Below are positions 8,473-18,052 of a DNA stretch of 64,000 bases, piece after piece. Numbering within the stretch: the first letter of the stretch is position 1; every line of letters begins with the position of its first letter. Location of the stretch: contig NZ_JACWFG010000022.1 of assembly GCF_019749295.1 (NCBI RefSeq), positions 1-64,000 on the forward strand, in the 5' to 3' direction. The stretch comes from Neobacillus niacini (GTDB lineage: Bacteria > Bacillota > Bacilli > Bacillales > Cytobacillaceae). Position numbers and translations under genes: made by a program. The notes beneath the pieces were generated by a model, which worked only from the letters and a program-made list of their open reading frames with translations, was not told where the DNA came from and searched no databases.

Positions 8473-10242
8473 CTACTCACCTGTTTCATTTGATAGTAAA
8501 CTACTATTATCTTTTTTTGATATAGGAAGCTTTAAGCGGATCCATGTTCCCATTTCGGAATCTAACAACTCCAATTTTGCCTCTTCTCCAAAGGCAAGCT
8601 CTAATCGATCGATGAGATTAAAAATGGCATAGCCGCCCTTCCGATCATCATCTTCAGCTTGTTTCTCTTTCTTAAATCCCCAGCCATTGTCGATTACATC
8701 CATCCAAATTTCTTCATCAACGTTATAGCACCGAATTTGGATAACGCCCTGTCTAGGCAAATTTTTAAAACCATGGAGGATACTATTCTCTACTAATGGC
8801 TGTAAAATCTGCTTAATGATATAGATATCTTTTATTTGATCGTCATAAAAAATACTGTAATTCAATCGATTTCCCATTCGGTTCTTTTGTAACTCTAGAT
8901 AGTTTTGAATATAATGGATTTCTTCCTCTACCTTTACCCACATCTTTCCCATGTTTAAGTTCATACGAAATATTTTAGATAAACGTTCAATTAGCTGACC
9001 CGTTTCCATCGCTTTTTCTAAACGTGCTGTCCAGCGAATCATGTCCAGCGTATTGTATAAAAAGTGTGGATCAATTTGGCTTTGCAGAGCCTTCAATTCC
9101 GATTCACGCTGCTTAATCTTTAACTTATATTCTCGATTAATATATTTTTGAATCGTAGTGACCATTTGGTTAAACCGGAGTCCTAATTTTCCAATCTCGT
9201 CCTGTGATGAGATCCGAACCTTAGCACTGAAATCGCCTTTTCCCAGTTGCTTCGTTTGTTTCGTCAATTCCACAATCCGTTTGATAAAAGACTGATAAAA
9301 TCCAACAAATGCTAACGCCCCAAACGCTAATAAAAGGAGAATCATAAAAACAAACAAACCGCGGACATTATATAAACTTTTAACCACTTCTCCCTCATTT
9401 ACCATCGCAATCGAAACCCAATCTGTTCCTGCAATTGCTTTCTTCACAAGTAAATAGTCACTTTGTTCATCGTTGATTTTCAATGTGCTATTTTTACTGT
9501 TTACAATCCAATGCGTTACATTCTTGTCAGGAAATGTCTTCCCGGCTAATGAAGGATCCTGGTGCAGGACAACTTCTCCTTTTTTGTTCAATACAAAATA
9601 ATCACCAGTTTGGTCAATTGTATTATTTTCAATCGTCTTATATAGCTTAGATTCGTCTAATCGAATTCTTACCATTCCGATAGGTGTGTTGATATGGTTA
9701 AAATCATTAATCACCCTTGTTAAACTAACCACATTCTTTTTTGCAGATCCATTCTCCATCACTTGATAGGTATTGCTCCAAAAAGGAGCGCCTTCAAGAT
9801 TCCTAGATTCTTGGTTCAGCCTGACTTCATTCCCGATTATGCTGCTTCCTATTTCTAACACATGTCCATCATTGGCGACTAAAGAAATAGAGTCAATATA
9901 GCTATGACTCATAAGCTGAAAGGTAAAATATCCATTAATTCCTGCAACTGCCTCTTTATAGGCAGGTTGATTAAGATCTTCCTCCGGAGCGGTAAAAAAT
10001 GTTCGGAAGTTTTTTTCATAAATCATATAAGAAGACATATTCTCAATCCCGCGAATGATGGATGTTAGATTATCTTCATTTTTTTCTAGTTTACCAACCG
10101 CATTTTTTTCAGCCTGCTGCTTAAATACAGTAGTAGTTTGATAGTAAATAATACAGCCAATTATCACGGTTGGTAAGGTAATCAAGAGTAAGAATACGAT
10201 TACAAATTTGTTTTTTAATCCCCAATTTTGGATCATGCACAT
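8473..10242 (-). CDS. YesM-type sensor histidine kinase
   Basis: A 589-residue membrane kinase. TM1 is about residues 12-34, followed by an extracellular dCache-like sensor (about 38-290), TM2 (about 294-316), HAMP (about 317-370) and a His_kinase domain with the phospho-acceptor H393 in QIDPHFLYNTLD. The C-terminal HATPase_c domain has ENSILHGF (N box) and DNGWGF (G1). This class senses extracellular sugars, often together with a binding protein. It has two possible ATG starts (10242 and 10236) behind AAAAGG. It is co-transcribed with its partner regulator and with the importer. Confidence 0.94.
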   Translation of the reverse strand: MCMIQNWGLKNKFVIVFLLLITLPTVIIGCIIYYQTTTVFKQQAEKNAVGKLEKNEDNLTSIIRGIENMSSYMIYEKNFRTFFTAPEEDLNQPAYKEAVAGINGYFTFQLMSHSYIDSISLVANDGHVLEIGSSIIGNEVRLNQESRNLEGAPFWSNTYQVMENGSAKKNVVSLTRVINDFNHINTPIGMVRIRLDESKLYKTIENNTIDQTGDYFVLNKKGEVVLHQDPSLAGKTFPDKNVTHWIVNSKNSTLKINDEQSDYLLVKKAIAGTDWVSIAMVNEGEVVKSLYNVRGLFVFMILLLLAFGALAFVGFYQSFIKRIVELTKQTKQLGKGDFSAKVRISSQDEIGKLGLRFNQMVTTIQKYINREYKLKIKQRESELKALQSQIDPHFLYNTLDMIRWTARLEKAMETGQLIERLSKIFRMNLNMGKMWVKVEEEIHYIQNYLELQKNRMGNRLNYSIFYDDQIKDIYIIKQILQPLVENSILHGFKNLPRQGVIQIRCYNVDEEIWMDVIDNGWGFKKEKQAEDDDRKGGYAIFNLIDRLELAFGEEAKLELLDSEMGTWIRLKLPISKKDNSSLLSNETGE

Positions 10243-10269
10243 CAGCCTTTTAATTTATTACCATTAAGT

Positions 10270-11151
10270 TTATCCTTTTACTGCTCCTGCTGTCATACCA
10301 TTTACAATTTCTTTTTCTAAGAATAAATAGAAAATGATAATAGGAATCATAGACATCGTTAAACCTGCCATTTGTGCCCCATAATTAACGGTAAACTGAC
10401 CAGCAAAACTTGCAAGACCCAACGGCAATGTTTGAAGGGCAGGATCATTAAGTAATACGAGAGCAAACGAGAACTCATTCCAGTTATAAATAAAGTTCAA
10501 AATAATAACGGTAGCCAGCGCTGGACGGGACATCGGCAAAATAATGGACCAGAATATCCGGAAGATTCCACAACCATCGATAATCGCTGATTCTTCAATA
10601 TCCTTTGGAAAAGCCTTCATAAAACTGGTTAGGATAAAAATCGTAATCGGCAGATGGAAGGCAATATAGGGAAATAACAAGGTAATAGGATTATTCAGCA
10701 ACCCTAAATTTTTCAATAAAATGAACATTGGAACAAGAGTAGCATGAATCGGAATTAACATCCCAAAAATAAAGAAGGTATACAAGGCATTCTTAAACTT
10801 AAACTCTATTCTTGCTAGAAAATAGGAAGCTAACGCTCCGATTAACACAGTGAGAATAGTTGCTAGTAAACATATAAAAATACTATTTTTAAAGAGAACG
10901 CCTAAATTAGCGGTACCCCACGCTTCTATATAATTATCAATAACCAAAGTCTTTGGTAAACCAAATTGATTCACCGCAAATTCTTTTTCTGACTTAAAGG
11001 AATTGATAATCATCCAAATAATAGGATAAACATTAATCACCGAAAAAATGATTAAGACTGCATATATAAGGGTGTTTTTTACACTCATATTCCTTGTGCT
11101 TCGATGCAGCGGCAATGCAGAACGCGTTGTTTTCTTAATCGTTGTTTCCAT
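10270..11151 (-). CDS. Carbohydrate ABC transporter permease (MalG type)
   Basis: A 293-residue permease with six predicted transmembrane segments. The cytoplasmic EAA loop reads EESAIIDGCGIFRIFWSIILP, which contacts the ATPase. RBS GGGAGGTG precedes the ATG. It pairs with the MalF-type permease 15 bases upstream and the binding protein above it. No ATPase gene is in the operon; such importers commonly borrow a shared MsmK-type ATPase encoded elsewhere (inference). Confidence 0.93.
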   Translation of the reverse strand: METTIKKTTRSALPLHRSTRNMSVKNTLIYAVLIIFSVINVYPIIWMIINSFKSEKEFAVNQFGLPKTLVIDNYIEAWGTANLGVLFKNSIFICLLATILTVLIGALASYFLARIEFKFKNALYTFFIFGMLIPIHATLVPMFILLKNLGLLNNPITLLFPYIAFHLPITIFILTSFMKAFPKDIEESAIIDGCGIFRIFWSIILPMSRPALATVIILNFIYNWNEFSFALVLLNDPALQTLPLGLASFAGQFTVNYGAQMAGLTMSMIPIIIFYLFLEKEIVNGMTAGAVKG

Positions 11152-11166
11152 TACTGCACCTCCCCA

Positions 11167-12042
11167 TCAAATAAATTTTTGACCAAGAACTTTTTTTACA
11201 ATTCCAATCAAGATGAGACTGAAGAAGAAAATAAATACGGATATCGCACTGCCGTAACCATATTTCAGGTTCGAAAATGTCTCATTGAACATATACAACG
11301 CCATAACGTCGGTAGAATGAGACGGTCCGCCATGTGTCATAACATAAATTAAATCAAAGGTTCTTAAACTACCGGAAATACACAATATAATCGCAACGAT
11401 AATCGTATCCCAAATCATAGGGATGGTTATTTTCCATGTAGTCACCCATTCAGAGGCTCCATCCATCTTTGCTGCTTCCATTACTTCTTCCGGTATGTTT
11501 TGCAAGGCTGCAAGAAAAATAATTAAATAGAGCCCAACGAACTGCCAGATTACAGTAATACATACAGCCACCATCGACCATTTTGTATCACCTAACCAGT
11601 TTTGTGCCAAAAAGTCTAAGCCAACAGCCCTTAAAATTTCGTTAATCATGCCATCCTTCGTATTATAAATGAGGCTCCATGTAAGTGAGATCACGACCGT
11701 TGATAAGACAACAGGAAGAAAACCAATGGTTCTAAAAATCTTTAAGCCCTTGATTTTTCGATTTAATAAAAGGGCTATAAATAAAGCGATCGGAATCTGT
11801 CCAAATACAGAGGCAATGACAACAAAAATGTTATTACCAACTGAATTCCAAAATAATTCATCCTGAAACAGATTCCCAAAGTTTTGCAGACCGATAAATT
11901 CCATTTCCGAAAAACCATCCCATTCCATAAAGGAATAATAAAACGATTGGATAATCGGATAGATCGCAAAAACGGTATAAATTAAAAATGCCGGCAGTAA
12001 ACCGATAATAAGAGCGGCTTTACTTTTCCCAGTTAGTTGCAT
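11167..12042 (-). CDS. Carbohydrate ABC transporter permease (MalF type)
   Basis: A 291-residue permease with six predicted membrane segments. The first, LIIGLLPAFLIYTVFAIYPI, is characteristic of the MalF/UgpA group. The EAA loop is EVMEAAKMDGASEWVTTWKIT. ATG with AGGGGAGA ribosome site. It forms the membrane channel with the following MalG-type protein and likely takes up beta-linked gluco-oligosaccharides, judging from the GH1 and ROK genes downstream. Confidence 0.93.
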   Translation of the reverse strand: MQLTGKSKAALIIGLLPAFLIYTVFAIYPIIQSFYYSFMEWDGFSEMEFIGLQNFGNLFQDELFWNSVGNNIFVVIASVFGQIPIALFIALLLNRKIKGLKIFRTIGFLPVVLSTVVISLTWSLIYNTKDGMINEILRAVGLDFLAQNWLGDTKWSMVAVCITVIWQFVGLYLIIFLAALQNIPEEVMEAAKMDGASEWVTTWKITIPMIWDTIIVAIILCISGSLRTFDLIYVMTHGGPSHSTDVMALYMFNETFSNLKYGYGSAISVFIFFFSLILIGIVKKVLGQKFI

Positions 12043-12102
12043 ACTTATCTCCCCTATGAAATGACAGGCTGCCTTAATAGAGGCAACCTGTATTTTAAAA
12101 GA

Positions 12103-13386
12103 TTATTTCTTTCCTTGTTCGTTTTCCTTTTGCATTTCTTCAGCTAATTCCTTAGGTGTCTTTTCACCAATCGTGATAGATTGTAAGCCATTGTTAATCA
12201 TATCTGTTAACTCCGGCGTTAACGTCGCATCATAAACGGGTGCTAAACCGCCTTGTGCAAATCCGTTAGCTGTTTGGTAAATTTCAGGAATGCTGTCATC
12301 CATTTCTACTTGTACTGGAACAACGATATTAGACTTAGCTAACCCTTGGTACAGTTCATCACCATAGAAGTACTCTAAGAATTTAAATGCTGCTTCCTTT
12401 TTCTTACCAGATAATTCAGCATTAAGAGCGATACCGCCGCCCGCTGCACCCGAGATTTTTTCTGTATCTCCTTCGCCGCTAAAGCTCGGGAATGGAGCAA
12501 CCCCGATATTATCGATATTATCTACACCTTCTAAGATTGGTCCGATTGCCCAAGAACCTGCGAAGTGCATAGCAGCTTCTCCACTATTAAATAATGTTCT
12601 AGATTGTGCTTCGTCAATTGTATTAAAGTCTTCGTTAAATGCCTTAAGCTTTGCTAGTTCTTCAACTACTGATAACGCTTTTACAAAGTTCTCATCTGTA
12701 AAAGAGCTTTTTCCGCTTAAAGTGTTTGGTAAGAACTCACTGCCTGTAAAACGATCGCCAATCGTTGAAATATAAACAGATTGCAGCGGCCAAATGGCTT
12801 TATTCCCTAATGCAATTGGGGTTACTTTTTCGTCATTTAATGCCTTGATTAAATCTTTTAACTCGTCATATGTTTTTGGAAATTCTTCAAATCCTGCTTT
12901 TTTCACTGCATCTTTATGGTAGTAAATCAAGCTAGTTTCACTAATATTTGCTGGAATCGCGTACTGCTTGCCGTCGACTGCATAATCTTTCATGATACCT
13001 TCTGGAATTTTCCCTTCCCAAGTATCAAGGATTTCATTTAAAGGAAGTAACGCATTTCCTTCAACTAGAGGCGCAATACGTGCACCAGGCCATACGCGGA
13101 ACATATCCGGTAATTGCTTTCCTGCTGCTTGAGTTCTCAGCTTTGTTTCATATTGATCATGTGGAATGCTTTCAATTTTAACGTGGATACTATCTTTGTT
13201 TTCTTCATTGAATTTAGCAATGATATCTTTATAAACCTTGTATTCCGGACGATTTTCAGTCCAGTCATTCCAAACAGTAAGTTCTGTGATTTTGCCGTCT
13301 CCCGAAGCTTTCTCTTTCCCCCCGCTGCAAGCGGTTAAACTAAACAGTAATAACAAGCCTAAGACTAATATGCCTAGCTTCTTCAT
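12103..13386 (-). CDS. Family 1 extracellular sugar-binding lipoprotein
   Basis: A 427-residue solute-binding protein of an ABC importer. A lipoprotein signal peptide (MKKLGILVLGLLLLFSLTAC) ends in the lipobox LTAC with Cys20 as lipid anchor. The mature domain is SBP_bac_1/8-like, with LTVWNDWTE at its start and the conserved FNSGEAAMHFAGSWAIG near the middle. First gene of the operon, with AAAGGGGG before its ATG and a probable promoter upstream. It delivers the sugar to the two permeases and may also present it to the YesM-type sensor. Confidence 0.94.
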   Translation of the reverse strand: MKKLGILVLGLLLLFSLTACSGGKEKASGDGKITELTVWNDWTENRPEYKVYKDIIAKFNEENKDSIHVKIESIPHDQYETKLRTQAAGKQLPDMFRVWPGARIAPLVEGNALLPLNEILDTWEGKIPEGIMKDYAVDGKQYAIPANISETSLIYYHKDAVKKAGFEEFPKTYDELKDLIKALNDEKVTPIALGNKAIWPLQSVYISTIGDRFTGSEFLPNTLSGKSSFTDENFVKALSVVEELAKLKAFNEDFNTIDEAQSRTLFNSGEAAMHFAGSWAIGPILEGVDNIDNIGVAPFPSFSGEGDTEKISGAAGGGIALNAELSGKKKEAAFKFLEYFYGDELYQGLAKSNIVVPVQVEMDDSIPEIYQTANGFAQGGLAPVYDATLTPELTDMINNGLQSITIGEKTPKELAEEMQKENEQGKK

Positions 13387-13415
13387 AGTGGTTCCCCCTT
13401 TAATAAAATCAAACG

Positions 13416-13444
13416 ATTACAATATTTATTGTAAAGGTTTTCAA
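13416..13444 (-). promoter_or_regulatory. Promoter and operator-like palindrome of the beta-glucoside operon
   Basis: On the minus strand TTGAAA (13439-13444), a 17-base spacer and TGTAAT (13416-13421) form a SigA-like promoter. The spacer and -10 are covered by a perfect palindrome TTACAATA-TT-TATTGTAA (13417-13434). Its position suggests a repressor or the cognate YesN regulator acts there; the protein is not identified. Confidence 0.6.
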
Positions 13445-13558
13445 TTTTTCCACTATCCGAAAAAATTAAAAAAATATCCGATAATTTACAGTCTTTTAAA
13501 ACGGTTTCATTTTTTGGCCTCTATCAACAGTTTGAACTAATATTGCCGAACAATAAAT

Positions 13559-13599
13559 AAAAAAGCGTAAATGGACCCTTAAGCCCACTTACGCTTTTT
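13559..13599 (-). terminator. Terminator of the amino acid permease gene
   Basis: AAAAGCGTAAATGG pairs with CCACTTACGCTTTTT around an 8- to 9-base loop, with T/A runs on both sides. Confidence 0.8.
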
Positions 13600-13623
13600 A
13601 ATATATAAGAATAAATATAATGT

Positions 13624-13637
13624 GGTGACAGGCACCA
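13624..13637. repeat. Half-copy of the GGTGACAGGCACCA palindromic element
   Basis: GGTGACAGGCACCA is identical to one outer arm end of the 51-bp palindromes at 16567 and 39183. It touches the stop codon of the permease gene. Confidence 0.65.
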
Positions 13638-13638
13638 G

Positions 13639-15033
13639 TTATACCACTTTTTGAACTTGATTCTGTTCTTGTTTACCCCGTTTATGATAGCCCTTTCCAT
13701 AATAGAAAGCTGTTAATATCCCGAGCCAAAGCGGTCCAACGATTAAAGCAATTCTAGTATCTGGGAAGAACGCCATTAGCCCTACTACTAGAAGTAAGAA
13801 TGCTAATGAGAAGTACGATGTGAAGGGATATAACGGCATCTTATATTTTAAGCCTCTCAATTGAGTATCTGTTAGTCCTTTCCGATACTTGATTTGTGAT
13901 AATAAGATCATCGACCAAGTCCATATCGCCCCAAAGGTGGAGATTGCGGTTACCCATGTAAATACTTTTGCCGGCACTAAATAGTTAAGAACAACACCCA
14001 CTAACAGGGCTCCCGCTGTTACTAACACAGCTTTACTAGGAACACCATTCTTGTTTAATTTACCTAATCCCTTTGGTGCCTCATCATTTTCAGCTAAGTT
14101 GAATAACATACGTGCTGTACTAAAGATACCGCCGTTACATGAAGATAGCGCAGCAGTCAAAACAACAAAGTTAATAATTCCTGCAGCCGCGGGAATGCCA
14201 AGCTTATCAAAGGTCAAAACGAACGGACTGCCTTGCGCACCGATTTCCGTCCATGGATAAATTGACATGATGACAAACAATGCACCCACATAGAAAATAA
14301 GAATTCGCCAGAAAACAGTATCAATCGCTCTAGATAATGTTTTTTCCGGATTCTTTACTTCGCCGGCAGTAATCCCAATCATCTCAATACCCAAGAAAGC
14401 AAACATGACCATTTGTAACGACATTAACACGCCCGTAATCCCATTTGGAAGGATGCCTCCATTCTCCCAAAGATTGCTGATACCAGTTGCAATGCCGCCA
14501 TTACCAATCCCTAACACAATCATTCCAAGACCACTTACTATCATGAATATAATCGTAACAATCTTAATTAACGCAAACCAAAATTCAAGCTCACCATAAG
14601 CTTTTACATTTAGGAAATTGACCGAAGCCATGATGACTAGTGCTGCCAAAGCCCAAATCCAGCGAGGTACTTCAGGGAACCAATACTCCATGTAGATTCC
14701 TGCAGCCGTAATCTCAGCCATACACGTTACAACCCATAAGAACCAATAATTCCATCCTGTTAAGAAGCCAGGCAATGCGCCTAAATAGTCCCGGGCATAT
14801 TGACTAAAAGAACCTGCTACTGGTTTTTGAATCGCCATCTCACCAAGTGCCCTCATAATAAAGAACATAATCATACCAGCAAATGCATAACCCAGGATAA
14901 TACCAGGTCCTGCAAGCTTTATAGCAGTTGCTGACCCTAGAAACAACCCTACCCCAATCGCTGCTCCTAGTGACATCAGCGTAATATGTCTTTCCTCTAA
15001 TCCTCTTTGTAATTGATTTGCATTTTTTTGCAT
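13639..15033 (-). CDS. Amino acid permease (APC family), probably alanine
   Basis: A 464-residue cytoplasmic-membrane transporter with twelve predicted helices. It opens with the APC signature GLEERHITLMSLGAAIGVGLF-LGS and continues KPVAGSFSQYARDYLGALPGF, as in the ProY/GabP/AnsP/CycA group. ATG has AGGGGG upstream. It is divergent from an AdeR-like activator and next to alanine dehydrogenase and alanine racemase, so L- or D-alanine (or a similar small amino acid) is the likely substrate; that is inference from context. A single-gene transcript ending at 13559-13599. Confidence 0.9.
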   Translation of the reverse strand: MQKNANQLQRGLEERHITLMSLGAAIGVGLFLGSATAIKLAGPGIILGYAFAGMIMFFIMRALGEMAIQKPVAGSFSQYARDYLGALPGFLTGWNYWFLWVVTCMAEITAAGIYMEYWFPEVPRWIWALAALVIMASVNFLNVKAYGELEFWFALIKIVTIIFMIVSGLGMIVLGIGNGGIATGISNLWENGGILPNGITGVLMSLQMVMFAFLGIEMIGITAGEVKNPEKTLSRAIDTVFWRILIFYVGALFVIMSIYPWTEIGAQGSPFVLTFDKLGIPAAAGIINFVVLTAALSSCNGGIFSTARMLFNLAENDEAPKGLGKLNKNGVPSKAVLVTAGALLVGVVLNYLVPAKVFTWVTAISTFGAIWTWSMILLSQIKYRKGLTDTQLRGLKYKMPLYPFTSYFSLAFLLLVVGLMAFFPDTRIALIVGPLWLGILTAFYYGKGYHKRGKQEQNQVQKVV

Positions 15034-15328
15034 AGTCTGCCCCCTATTTTAGTTGAAATCTCCTATTTCCCTTTTTCAGTAAAAAAGATACAATATTATT
15101 CGAAATAAAACTACTGTTTATATTTAAATAATATCCTCCTATTCATTTTGTGAATGATAGCGTTTACAATGATTATTAATTATCTAAAAGTTAAAACTTT
15201 GTGAAATTAATATAACATATTTGTGAACGTTTAATATTGTAGAATAAATACAAATCTATTAAAAAAATATTGTTTTAATTAACAAATACGTTACATAGTG
15301 CACAATCTCATTAAAAAGGTGGCAGTTT
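15034..15328. promoter_or_regulatory. Divergent control region: permease / adeR-like gene
   Basis: This 295-base AT-rich region holds a cre-like box TGATAGCGTTTACA (15155-15168; one mismatch to TGWAANCGNTNWCA). It also holds two direct copies of TTTGTGAA (15198-15205 and 15220-15227, 22 bases apart). The second lies within ATTTGTGAACGTTT (15219-15232), a 14-mer that recurs upstream of ald at 16722. These are candidates for CcpA and AdeR-type control. Confidence 0.6.
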
Positions 15329-16552
15329 ATGAAAAATGATCCGTTCCGCGCAAGCTTTGAAAGTTTAGAAGAATTTGCTGATATGGTAAGTGAAGTTTTA
15401 CATTGTCCGATAACCATTGAAGATGCGAACCATCGCCTCCTAGCCTACAGTACCCATGATGACCGAACCGATCCAGCACGGATTGCCACAATCATTGGCC
15501 GCCGTGTGCCGGAAAAAGTCATCAATTCCTTATGGAAAGAAGGGGTCATTCCTTCCTTGTTAAACAGCCGTGATCCCATACGGGTTAAGACGGTGGATGA
15601 AATTGGTCTCGGAAATAGAGTCGCTGTTTCCATTTGGAAAAACGATGAAGTGCTCGGCTTCATTTGGGCATTAGAGATTGAAAAAACATTAGGCGAAGAA
15701 GAAATGGACTGTTTAAAGCGAGCTGCGGATGCGACCAAAAATAAACTAATCCAATTACAGAACCGTAAAAATAAAAAAGAAGAGCAATTTCAAGAGTTTT
15801 TCTGGCAGTTGTTAACGAGTCATCTTTCTTCCAATGAAGAAATTATTAATAAGTTTCATGCGTTGCAAATTTCGCCTCCGACACTATTTGGTATTGCCGT
15901 TTTTCAATTTACTAAGGAATTAGGCCGTGACGATGAAAAGCATATAGCCTATCTGTTAAAAACGATTCAACTGCCAAAGATTTTACTGCACACCATTGAC
16001 CATCAACAATTAATCTTGTTTATTTCTCTTGATGGAACCCAGCAGCCAGTAAATAAACTAAATGCATTCTGTGAGTTGTTTGTTGCAAAAATGAAGGAAC
16101 GATTTGGAATTGAATCAATCGTTCAGGGCTATAGCAGTGTTTATTGCGATTTAGTAAAAGTGGAAAAGGCGTACAAAGAAGCAGGAACTGTACTATCAAT
16201 AAAGAGAAAATTCCCTATTGAAGCAAAAGATATCCACGGCTATCAAAGCTTAGGAATCTATAAGTATATTGATGTATTGATAGAAAAGGCAGGTACAGAC
16301 CAGAACGAAAACTATTCTCTGAAAAGACTTCAAGAATATGATAAAAAAAATAACACCGATCTCGTCGAAACACTAGAAGTTTTTTTAAACAAAGACAGCA
16401 ATGTTCATGAGGCCGCATGCGCTCTAAATGTACACACCAACACCCTAAACTATCGGCTCAAACGGATATCCGAAATCGGCGAAATCAATCTAAAAGACCC
16501 AAACCAAAAAATAACCCTCTACCTAGACCTTAAACTCGAAAAGTTCAAATAA
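15329..16552 (+). CDS. adeR: PucR-family regulator, AdeR-like activator of ald
   Basis: A 407-residue regulator with an N-terminal GAF-like sensory region (about residues 10-140, HRLLAYST), a central GGDEF-like CdaR fold and a C-terminal HTH_30 (about 350-400, VHEAACALNVHTNTLNYRLKRI). In Bacillus subtilis the PucR-type protein AdeR (YukF) activates ald in response to alanine. Here the gene is directly upstream of ald and divergent from a probable alanine permease, which supports the same role. ATG with AAAGGTGG ribosome site. The symbol is given by context and family, not by alignment. Confidence 0.82.
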   Translation: MKNDPFRASFESLEEFADMVSEVLHCPITIEDANHRLLAYSTHDDRTDPARIATIIGRRVPEKVINSLWKEGVIPSLLNSRDPIRVKTVDEIGLGNRVAVSIWKNDEVLGFIWALEIEKTLGEEEMDCLKRAADATKNKLIQLQNRKNKKEEQFQEFFWQLLTSHLSSNEEIINKFHALQISPPTLFGIAVFQFTKELGRDDEKHIAYLLKTIQLPKILLHTIDHQQLILFISLDGTQQPVNKLNAFCELFVAKMKERFGIESIVQGYSSVYCDLVKVEKAYKEAGTVLSIKRKFPIEAKDIHGYQSLGIYKYIDVLIEKAGTDQNENYSLKRLQEYDKKNNTDLVETLEVFLNKDSNVHEAACALNVHTNTLNYRLKRISEIGEINLKDPNQKITLYLDLKLEKFK

Positions 16553-16566
16553 ACTTGGTGCAAATG

Positions 16567-16617
16567 TGGTGCCTGTCACCCTCCGTGGACAGTGTCCACG
16601 GAGGGTGACAGGCACCA
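16567..16617. repeat. 51-bp perfect palindrome (REP-like element)
   Basis: Two perfect 25-base arms surround a single centre base. The arm starts TGGTGCCTGTCACC and ends GTGGACA at the centre. It lies eleven bases after the adeR stop and may act as a terminator-like hairpin, though no T-run follows. A second, shorter hairpin (GGTGACACCT / AGGTGTTCACC) follows at 16619-16642. A near-identical element is at 39183. Confidence 0.9.
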
Positions 16618-16642
16618 GGGTGACACCTAAAAGGTGTTCACC

Positions 16643-16855
16643 GTCTATTTGAAAATTCCAACAAGGCAAAATACAATTTTTTTATAGGTTGGCTCTGTTA
16701 CTTTTCCTTTTATATCAAGGGATTTGTGAACGTTTTGTGTAAATCCACAAATAGAATCTTGTTATTTTTGCTTTCTAAACAAAGAAAAATGTTTTCGAAA
16801 GGATTATTCTAAAGTCAGAAAAAATCATGTAAGACTTCTAAGGGGGATAACGAGA
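16643..16855 (+). promoter_or_regulatory. ald upstream control region
   Basis: The stretch contains ATTTGTGAACGTTT (16722-16735), shared exactly with the adeR/permease region. The same motif opens an inverted repeat ATTTGTG, 17 bases, CACAAAT. This is a plausible AdeR binding site. I could not fix the -10 element with confidence. Confidence 0.55.
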
Positions 16856-17989
16856 ATGATTATTGGCGTAGTGAAAGAAATTAAAAACAATGAAAACCGT
16901 GTGGCATTAACTCCAGCAGGGGTAGTATCATTCGTACAAGCTGGACATAAAGTAGTAGTTGAAAAAGCGGCTGGAATTGGAAGCGGTTTCGCCGATGCAG
17001 ACTATACTCAAGCAGGCGCAGAAATCATTGAGTTAGCAACTGATGTTTGGAATCAGTCTGAAATGATTATGAAAGTGAAAGAACCGCTTGAAAGTGAATA
17101 CAAATACTTCCGTCCAGGTTTAGTATTATTTACATATCTGCATTTAGCTGCTGAACCAGCTTTAACTCAAGCATTAAAAGAAAGCGGTGTAATTGCCATT
17201 GCCTACGAAACCGTATCTGTTAATCGTACGCTGCCGCTTCTTACACCTATGAGCGAAGTAGCTGGCCGTATGTCTGCACAAATCGGGGCACAATTTTTAC
17301 AAAAATTCAATGGCGGTAAAGGGATCCTGCTCGCAGGTGTTCCAGGGGTAAGCCGTGGTAAGGTTACCATCATTGGCGGAGGTATTGTCGGAACAAACGC
17401 AGCTAAAATGGCAATTGGTTTAGGAGCGGACGTAACCATTATTGACTTAAGCGCAGATCGTCTTCGTTACTTAGATGACGTTTTCGGAAACCAAATTAAA
17501 ACATTAATCTCAAATCCATTCAACATTGCTGAAGCTGTGAAGGAAGCGGACTTAGTCATCGGAGCGGTTTTAATTCCAGGGGCTAAAGCGCCTAAATTAG
17601 TAACAGAAGAAATGGTTAAAACGATGAAACCGGGTTCTGTAATCGTTGACGTTGCGATTGACCAAGGCGGAAGCGTTGAAACGATTGATCATGTAACAAC
17701 ACACGATAACCCAACATTTGAAAAACATGGTGTCGTTCACTACTCTGTTGCGAACATGCCTGGGGCAGTTCCAAGAACATCTACAATGGCTCTTACAAAT
17801 GCAACTGTTCCATATGCATTGCAAATTGCCAATAAGGGTGTTGCGCGTGCCATCTCTGAAAATCCAGCATTAAAGCTTGGTGTGAACGTGGCAAACGGTG
17901 AAATCACTTATGAAGCGGTAGCAAGGGACCTTAACTATGTATATGTACCAGTGGAAACAGCATTGGAAAAAGAAATCGTATTGAACTAA
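16856..17989 (+). CDS. ald: Alanine dehydrogenase
   Basis: A 377-residue NAD-dependent enzyme converting L-alanine to pyruvate and ammonia. The family start [20 protein letters not shown] is present. The catalytic pair is K75 (VKEP) and H96 (YLHLAAE). The Rossmann motif [13 protein letters not shown] is near residue 175, with the Asp of TIIDLSADR that selects NAD. Length is that of Bacillus Ald. RBS AGGGGGA precedes ATG. It lets the cell use alanine as carbon and nitrogen source, also relevant in spore outgrowth. A terminator separates it from alr. Confidence 0.97.
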   Translation: MIIGVVKEIKNNENRVALTPAGVVSFVQAGHKVVVEKAAGIGSGFADADYTQAGAEIIELATDVWNQSEMIMKVKEPLESEYKYFRPGLVLFTYLHLAAEPALTQALKESGVIAIAYETVSVNRTLPLLTPMSEVAGRMSAQIGAQFLQKFNGGKGILLAGVPGVSRGKVTIIGGGIVGTNAAKMAIGLGADVTIIDLSADRLRYLDDVFGNQIKTLISNPFNIAEAVKEADLVIGAVLIPGAKAPKLVTEEMVKTMKPGSVIVDVAIDQGGSVETIDHVTTHDNPTFEKHGVVHYSVANMPGAVPRTSTMALTNATVPYALQIANKGVARAISENPALKLGVNVANGEITYEAVARDLNYVYVPVETALEKEIVLN

Positions 17990-18000
17990 CCATTCTGGTA

Positions 18001-18026
18001 CCCTCAAGTTATCTTGAGGGTTTTTT
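18001..18026 (+). terminator. ald terminator
   Basis: CCCTCAAG, a four-base loop, CTTGAGGG and TTTTTT. Confidence 0.92.
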
Positions 18027-18052
18027 CATAGGATTTTTAGGGGGGATATTTC

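Noticed and set aside
15445-15738. 97-residue minus-strand frame inside adeR
   Set aside because: Antisense shadow of a clear PucR-type gene.
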